In this document: one piece after another, positions 21,851-28,305 of the stretch
How positions within the stretch are numbered: position 1 is the first letter of the stretch
How the letters are laid out: the number at the start of each line of letters is the position of its first letter
DNA from: DASVHS01 sp038244815
GTDB lineage: Bacteria; Acidobacteriota; Thermoanaerobaculia; Gp7-AA8
Assembly (NCBI GenBank): GCA_038244815.1
Contig: JBBRTB010000034.1
Coordinates: 1 to 36,838 of the forward strand
DNA length: 36,838 nt
Direction of reading: 5' to 3'
The notes under the pieces: model-generated
Seen by the model: the letters and a program-made list of their open reading frames with translations, nothing else
What the model was told of the DNA's origin: nothing
Databases searched by the model: none
Translations under genes and position numbers: made by a program

Positions 21851-21858
21851 GAGGAGGT
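21851..21858 (+). promoter_or_regulatory. Strong Shine-Dalgarno for the 97-residue gene
   Basis: GAGGAGGT sits 5 nt before the GTG at 21864. It is one of the best ribosome-binding sites in the window and fixes the GTG start of a small gene that otherwise has no recognisable family. Confidence 0.75.
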
Positions 21859-21863
21859 CAGAC

Positions 21864-22157
21864 GTGTTCGTCGCAGCACTCACTTTCGCTCTGCACGCAC
21901 TGCAGGTGTCGGCCGCCAGCCGGCCGGCCGCCGCCGCAATCGCGTACACCAACCTGTTCGACACATCATCAGAAGTGACCGTCCTGCCGGGGGGCATGAT
22001 GGTCACGTCGCCGGGCGTGCGCATGGTCATGCTCATGAAACGCGCCGAGGACGGCACGCTGGTCATGCAGTGCGTGACGTCGGCGGACGCGGCCGACGCG
22101 TTTCTTCATCCTGATACGCGCGCCGGCGCGCAGAAGCCGCAGGATCGATCGCGATGA
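21864..22157 (+). CDS. Small secreted or membrane-anchored protein of unknown function in the protease cluster
   Basis: 97 residues from GTG 21864, with GAGGAGGT 5 nt upstream. I do not recognise it. The N-terminus is hydrophobic (FVAALTFALHALQVSAA), consistent with a signal peptide but with little positive charge. The mature part is small, with a beta-like stretch (SEVTVLPGGMMVTSPGVRMVMLMKRAEDGTLVMQCVTSADAADAFL), a single Cys and a basic, polar tail. The stop overlaps the start of the metalloprotease gene by 4 nt (ATGA), so the two are translationally coupled. That position suggests a chaperone, propeptide-like partner or inhibitor of the protease, which is inference only. Confidence 0.7.
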   Translation: MFVAALTFALHALQVSAASRPAAAAIAYTNLFDTSSEVTVLPGGMMVTSPGVRMVMLMKRAEDGTLVMQCVTSADAADAFLHPDTRAGAQKPQDRSR

Positions 22158-23581
22158 AACGCACCGCCATTCTTTTCCTCGCACTTCTCGTGGCCTCGAG
22201 CGCATTGGCCAGCGCCAGGATCACCATCACCAACGCCGATGCCGCCGGCACTGGTTTCAACGATCCGACGCCCGCCGCGCCGGTGGGTGGTAACCCCGGA
22301 ACGACGCTCGGACAGCAGCGCCTCAACGCCTTTCAGTTTGCGGCTGACACGTGGGGAAAGCTCATCAACAGCAACGTCGAGATCGTGGTCTCGGCGACGT
22401 TCGCGCCGATCAATCGCGGCACCGACTCCTGCAGCATCCTCGGCCAGGCCGGACCGGAGGATTTTCTGCTGAACTTCGACAACGCGCCGAAGCAGAACGT
22501 CTGGTACCCGGTGGCGCTCGCCAATGCTCTGGCCGGGCGCGATCTCCGCCCCGGCAGTCCTGACATCACCGCGCAGTTCAACTCCCTCATCGACACCACC
22601 CAGTGCACGGGCGGCAAGTGGTACTACGGTCTGGACAACGACCATGGCACCGGCGTCGATCTGGTCGTGGTTCTGCTGCACGAGCTCGCGCACGGGCTGG
22701 GCATCACCGGCACGACGAATCTGAGCACGGGCACCGACCCGCAGGGCTTCCCAAGTATTCACGAGCTGCATACATTCGACGCCGCATCCGGTCTGCGCTG
22801 GGACCAGATGACGAACAGCCAGCGGCGCGCGTCGTCGCTCAACACCAGCCGTCTGTTGTGGGACGGGCTGTCGACCCGGCTTCAGGCCAACGAGACCCTG
22901 GGCAGCGTGACCACGCTCACGGTGACCGCCCCATCGAACCTGGCACGAAACTACGACATCGGCACGGCTTCGTTCGGCGCACCGGCCGATCGTACGGCGC
23001 TGACGGGAACGATCGTCGCCGCGACGGACGCGGCGGATGCGGCCGGACCGACGACGACTGACGGTTGCTCTCCGTATACCAATGCAAGTGCAATCGCCGG
23101 CAACATCGCCCTGGTGGACCGAGGTACGTGCACGTTCGTGTCGAAGGCACTCAACGCGCAGGCGGCAGGCGCGCACGGCCTGGTCATCGCCGACAACCGT
23201 CGCGACACCTGCCTGGCGCCTGGAATGTCCGGCGACGACAGCACCATCACGATCCCGGTCATCAGCATCACGCAGGACGACGGCAACGCCATCCGGCAGG
23301 CCGGAGGGGCCACGGCCATGTTGAGAGTCGATCCATCGACGCTGGCCGGAGCGAGCGACACCGGTCTGATCCGACTCTATGCGCCGTGCACGCTGTCGAG
23401 CGGCTCGTCGGTGTTTCACTGGGACATCACGGCGTTCCCCAACCTGCTCATGGAGCCAAACATCAATAACGACCTCGGTCACGGGGTCGATGTCACTCTC
23501 AATCAGCTCATCGACCTGGGATGGTCGCGCGCCGCGGGCAGCGGTCCGCCATCCGGACGCAGAACACTGAAACGCCATTAG
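22154..23581 (+). CDS. Secreted HExxH metalloprotease with PA domain insert
   Basis: 475 residues. Signal peptide KRTAILFLALLVASSALASA. The zinc helix is LLHELAHGLGITG with His176, Glu177 and His180. The classical metzincin third ligand position (HExxHxxGxxH) is Gly186, so the third ligand must come from elsewhere. About 130 residues (roughly 270-400) form a PA domain (GCSPYTNASAIAGNIALVDRGTCTFVSKALNAQAAGAHGLVIADN). After it comes FHWDITAFPNLLMEPNINNDLGHGVDVTLNQLIDLGW, where MEP may be the Met-turn and the last part resembles the end of M10-type domains. So the PA domain splits the protease fold between zinc helix and Met-turn. Cysteines in several pairs suggest disulfides outside the cytoplasm. 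It is coupled to the small gene upstream, and the second subtilase starts 22 nt after it. Confidence 0.87.
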   Translation: MKRTAILFLALLVASSALASARITITNADAAGTGFNDPTPAAPVGGNPGTTLGQQRLNAFQFAADTWGKLINSNVEIVVSATFAPINRGTDSCSILGQAGPEDFLLNFDNAPKQNVWYPVALANALAGRDLRPGSPDITAQFNSLIDTTQCTGGKWYYGLDNDHGTGVDLVVVLLHELAHGLGITGTTNLSTGTDPQGFPSIHELHTFDAASGLRWDQMTNSQRRASSLNTSRLLWDGLSTRLQANETLGSVTTLTVTAPSNLARNYDIGTASFGAPADRTALTGTIVAATDAADAAGPTTTDGCSPYTNASAIAGNIALVDRGTCTFVSKALNAQAAGAHGLVIADNRRDTCLAPGMSGDDSTITIPVISITQDDGNAIRQAGGATAMLRVDPSTLAGASDTGLIRLYAPCTLSSGSSVFHWDITAFPNLLMEPNINNDLGHGVDVTLNQLIDLGWSRAAGSGPPSGRRTLKRH

Positions 23582-23603
23582 AAGGACCAGGGAGACCGTG
23601 GCC

Positions 23604-25277
23604 ATGAAGAGACTTCTCGCCGTTCTGATTTCGCTCTGTGCCGTTACGCCGATCTTCGCGCAGTCGAAGACGAGATATCTGATCTCGACGCGAAAGCCCG
23701 CGACACTCTTCGGTCTCGGGTTCGTGCGCGACGTGGCGTCGGCATCCGAACACAACGTGCGCAGGTTCCGGACCATCGACATGGTCGCCGCCGACCTCAC
23801 CGACGCCGAGGCGGCCGCGCTGAGGAAGTCGGGTGACGTGAAGATTCTCTCTCCCGTGGTCCCTCGCTCGCTGAGCGCCAGTGACGTTCCCATCCCCTCT
23901 CATCTCCATTCGCCGGTGGGCAACGGCCGTTACTCGAATTCGCAGACCGTGGCCTACGGCATCGACCTCGTGCACGCGCGCGACGTATGGCCCTTCACAC
24001 GCGGGAACAACACCGTGAACGTGGCCGTGGTCGACACCGGAATCGACTACACGCATCCCGACCTCAAGGATCGCTATCAGGGCGGATACAACGCCTTCAC
24101 GAAAACGAATGATCCCAAGGACGATCACGGTCACGGCACGCACGTGGCCGGGATCATCGCCGCGACCGACAACAGCTTCGGCGTCGTGGGCGTGGCACCT
24201 GACGTTCATCTCTGGTCGGCGAAAGTCCTGCAGGCCAACGGCACCGGCACCGACGAGACCGTCATCGCCGGCATGGACTGGGTGGTCCAGAAGAAGGACG
24301 AGATCGGTGGCAACTGGATCGTGAACCTCTCCCTCGGGGCGACGGGTTCGTCCGACGGGGAGCGGGCCATGTTCCAGCGGGCCATCGACGACAACATCCT
24401 CATCGTGGCGGCGGCGGGCAATCAAGGCGCACGCGGGATCGACTACCCCGGTGCGTACGATCAGGTCCTGGCCATTTCGGCAATCGACTCGGAGAACAAG
24501 TTCGCCGGTTTCTCCAGTTACGGACCAGGCGTCGCGTTTGCCGCACCGGGAGTGGACGTCCTGTCGACCTACATCGTCGGCCTCGTCCACGTCGCTTCCA
24601 TCGAACAGAACTCGAAGCTCCTCGCCTCCGCGCTGCCGCTCAACGGCTCGTCATTCGGCGAAGTCACCGCCGACACCGCTTACTGCGGCTACGGCAAACC
24701 GGAAGAGATTCCGTCGTCCGTCAAAGGAAAGATCGCCCTGATCACACGTGGAGAGAACGTCTACTTCCGCGACAAGGTCAGGAACGCGCTCATTGCAGGC
24801 GCGTTGGCGGTGGTGATCATTCCCCCGCTCAATAACGATGTGTCGGCCCGGTCGGGTTGGACCCTGTTCGTCGATCAGAATGATGTCAGTTTCACCTGGC
24901 CGGTCGTGGTCAGCTCGTCGATCGAAGACGGCCAGACTCTGGTCGACAACGCCGGCAACGGACCGATCACGGTGAGCTACGTCGCCGACGACTACGGGTT
25001 CCTGAGTGGCACGTCGATGGCCACGCCGCACGTCGCCGGAACCGCGGCGCTGGTCTGGTCGCTGGCTCCCGACGCCAGCGCCGCACAGATCCGGCTGGCC
25101 ATGAAACTGTCCGCGGACGACCTGGGCGCGAAGGCTTATGACGAGTTGTTCGGATACGGACGGATCGACGCGCTCTCCGCGGCGAAGTACGTCGCGCCCG
25201 GCCTGTTCGGTCTTCCCCCCACGCCGGATCCGGTCCCAACGCGACGAAGGCCGTCCAGCCCGATCGTGCACGACTGA
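23604..25277 (+). CDS. Secreted subtilisin-like serine protease (S8) with PA-like insert, second paralogue
   Basis: 557 residues from ATG 23604, 9 nt after AGGGAG; the GTG at 23598 is too close to that site. Signal peptide KRLLAVLISLCAVTPIFAQ, then a propeptide (about 22-95). Catalytic residues: Asp144 in VVDTGIDYTHPD, His177 in HGHGTHVAG, oxyanion Asn in VAAAGNQG and Ser471 in LSGTSMATPHVAG. The insert (about 330-450) resembles a PA domain (AYCGYGKPEEIPSSVKGKIALITRGENVYFRDKVRNALIAGALAVVII). Compared with the subtilase at 20120 the overall order and the positions of Asp and His are the same, so the pair probably arose by duplication. The tail is Pro/Arg-rich. It is likely co-transcribed with the metalloprotease. 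Confidence 0.93.
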   Translation: MKRLLAVLISLCAVTPIFAQSKTRYLISTRKPATLFGLGFVRDVASASEHNVRRFRTIDMVAADLTDAEAAALRKSGDVKILSPVVPRSLSASDVPIPSHLHSPVGNGRYSNSQTVAYGIDLVHARDVWPFTRGNNTVNVAVVDTGIDYTHPDLKDRYQGGYNAFTKTNDPKDDHGHGTHVAGIIAATDNSFGVVGVAPDVHLWSAKVLQANGTGTDETVIAGMDWVVQKKDEIGGNWIVNLSLGATGSSDGERAMFQRAIDDNILIVAAAGNQGARGIDYPGAYDQVLAISAIDSENKFAGFSSYGPGVAFAAPGVDVLSTYIVGLVHVASIEQNSKLLASALPLNGSSFGEVTADTAYCGYGKPEEIPSSVKGKIALITRGENVYFRDKVRNALIAGALAVVIIPPLNNDVSARSGWTLFVDQNDVSFTWPVVVSSSIEDGQTLVDNAGNGPITVSYVADDYGFLSGTSMATPHVAGTAALVWSLAPDASAAQIRLAMKLSADDLGAKAYDELFGYGRIDALSAAKYVAPGLFGLPPTPDPVPTRRRPSSPIVHD

Positions 25278-25299
25278 TCCCGCGCACCAACCCGATTGC

Positions 25300-25327
25300 G
25301 CCGAGGCTCCCGCAATGGAGCCTCGGC
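25300..25327 (+). terminator. Perfect hairpin after the protease cluster
   Basis: GCCGAGGCTCC and GGAGCCTCGGC form an 11-bp perfect stem around CGCAAT, 22 nt after the subtilase stop. There is no T-tract, so it may act with Rho or only protect the 3' end. It marks the end of the protease cluster. Confidence 0.6.
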
Positions 25328-25331
25328 CGCC

Positions 25332-25359
25332 GCGACAGGTGCCCTCCTTGCAATACAAT
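25332..25359 (+). promoter_or_regulatory. Possible promoter for ald
   Basis: GCGACA (25332-25337) and TACAAT (25354-25359) are 16 nt apart and lie about 30 nt before the ald start. The -10 match is good and the -35 match fair. GGGGAG at 25375-25380 is the likely ribosome-binding site. Confidence 0.4.
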
Positions 25360-25387
25360 GCGCGCCACTCTTTTGGGGAGACAGCGC

Positions 25388-26542
25388 ATGCGGATCGGTG
25401 TACCGGCTGAGATCAAAGACAACGAGTTTCGAGTGGGAATGACGCCATCCGGCGTCGCCGATCTCACTTCCGACGGGCACACCGTCCACATCCAGAAAGG
25501 TGCCGGACAGGGCAGCGGCTTCCCCGATGAAGAATACAAATCGGCCGGCGCCAGGATCCTCGCCGACGCGGACTCGGTCTACAGCGAATCCGACATGATC
25601 GTGAAGGTCAAGGAACCGATCGACGCCGACCTCAAGCGGATGAAGGACGGCCAACTGCTCTTCACCTACCTGCATCTCGCTCCCGTTCCCGACCTCACCG
25701 CCACCCTGCTCAGGAAGAAGATCAAAGGCATCGCCTACGAGACCATCACCGGACGCGGCGGCTCGCTGCCGCTGCTGACACCGATGTCGGAAGTGGCCGG
25801 CCGCATGTCGGTGCACATCGGCGCCTATTACCTGCAGAAGCCGAACGGCGGACGGGGGATTCTCCTCGGCGGCGTGCCCGGCGTGCTGCCGGGCGACGTC
25901 GTCATCGTGGGCGGCGGAGTCGTCGGCATCAACGCCGCCAAGATGGCCCTCGGCCTCGGCGCGCGCGTCACCATTCTCGACAACAATCTGGACCGCCTGC
26001 GCTACCTCGACGATGTCTTCGGCGGCACGCTGCAGACACTGGCGTCGAACAAGGCTCACATCGCCGAAGCCGTGCGGCACGCCGACCTCCTCATCGGCGG
26101 CGTCCTCATCCCCGGCGCGGCCGCTCCGAAGCTCGTCACCCGCGAGATGGTTCGGGAGATGAAGAACGGATCGGTCATCGTCGACGTGGCCATCGACCAG
26201 GGCGGATGCGTGGAGGGCGTCCATCCCACGACGCACTCGAATCCGACGTTCGAAGTCGACGGCGTGATCCACTACTGCGTCGCCAACATGCCCGGCGCCG
26301 TACCCCGCACGTCGACCATAGCGCTCACCAACGCCACCCTCCCGTTCACCCGCATCCTCGCCAACCTCGGCTTCGACCGTGCCGTGCGCGAGAATGGTGG
26401 TCTGGCCGAGGGCGTGAACGTCCTCGACGGCCATATCACCTACCGCGCCGTCGCCGACTCCCAGGGTCGCGACTACACCGATCTGGCCACGCTGATGAAA
26501 CGCGAAGATGCTCCGGAACCGTTGAGCAGACGGACGAGCTAG
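25388..26542 (+). CDS. ald: Alanine dehydrogenase
   Basis: 384 residues from ATG 25388, 7 nt after GGGGAG; an in-frame ATG at 25358 has no such site. The enzyme interconverts L-alanine and pyruvate plus ammonia with NAD in the cytoplasm. Motifs: IGVPAEIKDNEFRVGMTP at the N-terminus, catalytic Lys in IVKVKEP and His in YLHLAP, the family signature YETITGRGGSLPLLTPMSEVAGRMS, the NAD site VIVGGGVVGINAAKMALGLGARVTILDNN, and VDVAIDQGGCVEG with HYCVANMPGAVPRTST. Length is typical. Beside a protease cluster it could serve amino-acid catabolism, feeding pyruvate and releasing ammonia; that link is inference. A heptamer palindrome follows the stop by 4 nt. Confidence 0.95.
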   Translation: MRIGVPAEIKDNEFRVGMTPSGVADLTSDGHTVHIQKGAGQGSGFPDEEYKSAGARILADADSVYSESDMIVKVKEPIDADLKRMKDGQLLFTYLHLAPVPDLTATLLRKKIKGIAYETITGRGGSLPLLTPMSEVAGRMSVHIGAYYLQKPNGGRGILLGGVPGVLPGDVVIVGGGVVGINAAKMALGLGARVTILDNNLDRLRYLDDVFGGTLQTLASNKAHIAEAVRHADLLIGGVLIPGAAAPKLVTREMVREMKNGSVIVDVAIDQGGCVEGVHPTTHSNPTFEVDGVIHYCVANMPGAVPRTSTIALTNATLPFTRILANLGFDRAVRENGGLAEGVNVLDGHITYRAVADSQGRDYTDLATLMKREDAPEPLSRRTS

Positions 26543-26546
26543 GATC

Positions 26547-26629
26547 GGTGCTGGGTGCTGGGTGCTCGGTCCTCGGTTGAAGAATCGCGAAACTGAGCGC
26601 CGAACACCAAGCACCTAGCACCTAGCACC
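26547..26629. repeat. GGTGCTS heptamer palindrome between ald and corA
   Basis: Left arm 26547-26576 and right arm 26600-26629 are each 30 nt around a 23-nt loop. The right arm units are AGCACCT where perfect pairing would want AGCACCC, so at two heptads the pair would be G-U in RNA. The right arm ends one base before the corA ATG, leaving no Shine-Dalgarno. Confidence 0.92.
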
Positions 26630-26630
26630 C

Positions 26631-27641
26631 ATGATCGAGCGTGTGACTCTACTCAGTGGCGACGACTTCCGGCAGGGCGGCCGGGAGCTCATCGATCAGT
26701 GGAAAGCCGGGAGCGGCACGAAGATGTGGGTGGACATCGAGTGCCCCTCGAAGGACGAGCTCGAGCCGCTGCTCGAAACGAGGTTCGGGTTTCACGAGCT
26801 GGCCGCCGAAGATGCTCTGTCGGTGAACACCCTTCCGAAATACGACCGGTTCCGGAGCTATGACTTTTTCATCTTCCGCGCCGTCGACATGAATCTCGGT
26901 GCTCACGGCTCGCAGACATTCAAACTGGCCGCGTTTCTGAACAGCGAGTTTCTATTCACGGTTCATCGCGAGGAGATGAGCGCGGCCAATCACGTCTACG
27001 GGCGCCTGCCGGCCGACAAGCGCATTCTCGCCAACGGAACCGACTTCCTGCTCTACAGCATCGTCGACCACATGGTGGACGGACACTTTCCGCTGCTCGA
27101 CAGCATCGAGGAACGCGTCGACAACCTCCAGGACGAGATCTTCAAGAACGCCCAGCCCGCGCACCTCGACGAGCTCCTGCACCTCAAGCGGGACGTGAAT
27201 GTCCTTCGCCGCATCTCCCTGCCGCAGCGGGAGCTGCTCAATCAGATCTCACGCGGCGACGCCCAGTTCGTGCAGCAACAACACCTCATTTACTTTCGCG
27301 ATGTCTACGACCACATGTTCCGCATCAGCGAGACGATCGACGTGGAGCGCGATCTCATGGCCGGAACGATGGACGCCTATCTGTCCGTCGTGGCCAACCG
27401 CACCAACGACATCATGAAGGTCCTGACCATCCTCTCGGTGGTCATGCTGCCCATCACCGCGATCGCCGGGATCTACGGGATGAACTTCGTCCACATGCCG
27501 GAGCTGCAGTGGCTGCATGGGTACGCCTTCGCCATCGGCCTGATGGCCTTGACCGCCGCAACGCTGCTGACCTGGTTCTACCGGAAGGGGTGGCTGCGGA
27601 CGACGAAGACCAGCCGCCCGAGGACTGGCATCAATTTGTAA
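26631..27641 (+). CDS. corA: CorA-type magnesium/divalent cation transporter
   Basis: 336 residues from ATG 26631. CorA forms a pentameric channel that takes up Mg2+ or Co2+ across the inner membrane. The long cytoplasmic N-terminal domain is present (WVDIECPSKDELEPLLETRFGFHELAAEDAL, then FFIFRAVD and FLFTVHRE). The stalk helix follows (LDSIEERVDNLQDEIFKN...LLHLKRDVNVLRRISLPQRELL). Two C-terminal membrane helices surround the signature GMN (IAGIYGMNFVHMPEL). Length is normal. There is no ribosome-binding site: the heptamer palindrome ends one base before the ATG, so translation may start from a structured or leaderless message. It is followed by a separate efflux operon 46 nt downstream. Confidence 0.94.
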   Translation: MIERVTLLSGDDFRQGGRELIDQWKAGSGTKMWVDIECPSKDELEPLLETRFGFHELAAEDALSVNTLPKYDRFRSYDFFIFRAVDMNLGAHGSQTFKLAAFLNSEFLFTVHREEMSAANHVYGRLPADKRILANGTDFLLYSIVDHMVDGHFPLLDSIEERVDNLQDEIFKNAQPAHLDELLHLKRDVNVLRRISLPQRELLNQISRGDAQFVQQQHLIYFRDVYDHMFRISETIDVERDLMAGTMDAYLSVVANRTNDIMKVLTILSVVMLPITAIAGIYGMNFVHMPELQWLHGYAFAIGLMALTAATLLTWFYRKGWLRTTKTSRPRTGINL

Positions 27642-27652
27642 CCTTGCCGGGA

Positions 27653-27688
27653 TTGACCGTGCAGTATAAAAAGTTGACCGTACAGTCA
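27653..27688. promoter_or_regulatory. Tandem operator candidate of the efflux operon TetR
   Basis: TTGACCGTGCAGT (27653-27665) and TTGACCGTACAGT (27674-27686) are direct repeats 21 bp apart, two helical turns. The second extends into a near-perfect 14-bp palindrome TGACCGTACAGTCA (27675-27688) that overlaps the start codon. TATAAA at 27665-27670 between them is a possible -10. The layout suggests TetR autorepression of the whole operon. Confidence 0.7.
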
Positions 27689-28305
27689 TGGCCGCGCGCA
27701 AGGCAACACAAACGGATCCGCTCTGGCAGTCATTCAAGCGCCAGAGCATCCAGCAGGCCGTCATCCAGCTGATGTGCCGCGAAGGATTGCCGAGCGTGAC
27801 CATGGACCGCGTAGCCGGCGAAGCGGGCATCGCCAAGGGCACGATCTACCTTCACTATCGCGACAAACAGGAGCTGCTCGACGACGTCAAGAACTCCTCG
27901 CTCGATCCGATGATCGCGCGCATGGATGATGTGTTCGCCGCCACCACCACTCCCGACCGCAAGCTCCAGACCTACTCCCTGCGCTACCTCCAGTATTTCG
28001 ACGAGCGCCGCGACCTCTTCCGCATCCTTCTCTACGAGCGCGAGGTCACGCGGGTACAGAGCAGCCGCTACCAGGGCGACCGCTATCGCCATCTCGTCGA
28101 CAAGAACGCCAGCAACATTCGCGAGGGCATGCGCAAGCGCATCTTCCGCACCGTCGATGCCCGCGGAGTGGCGGCGATGTTCGTCGACTCCAATCTCGCC
28201 ATCATGAATCAGCGGCTGCTCACCGAGAATCCTCCGCCCGTGGAAGATGACGCCCGGCTCATCGCCGATCTGTTTCTACGCGGCTTGAAACGGGGTGGGC
28301 GTTGA
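27688..28305 (+). CDS. TetR-family repressor of the efflux operon
   Basis: 205 residues from ATG 27688. The N-terminal helix-turn-helix lies at about 18-62 (SIQQAVIQLMCREGLPSVTMDRVAGEAGIAKGTIYLHYRDKQELLDDV). The C-terminal ligand domain (LRYLQYFDERRDLFRILLYEREVTRVQ) is not diagnostic. It is the first gene of a run in which each stop overlaps or nearly meets the next start: TetR, outer-membrane factor, membrane fusion protein and RND pump. That order is typical of drug or solvent efflux systems whose repressor releases DNA when the toxic compound binds. The tandem sites over its promoter and start codon are the likely operator. The ligand is unknown. Confidence 0.88.
   Translation: MAARKATQTDPLWQSFKRQSIQQAVIQLMCREGLPSVTMDRVAGEAGIAKGTIYLHYRDKQELLDDVKNSSLDPMIARMDDVFAATTTPDRKLQTYSLRYLQYFDERRDLFRILLYEREVTRVQSSRYQGDRYRHLVDKNASNIREGMRKRIFRTVDARGVAAMFVDSNLAIMNQRLLTENPPPVEDDARLIADLFLRGLKRGGR

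Noticed and set aside
22679..22711. Calling the metalloprotease a standard metzincin (M10/M12)
   Set aside because: The third ligand position of HExxHxxGxxH is Gly, so a family name would go beyond what is seen.
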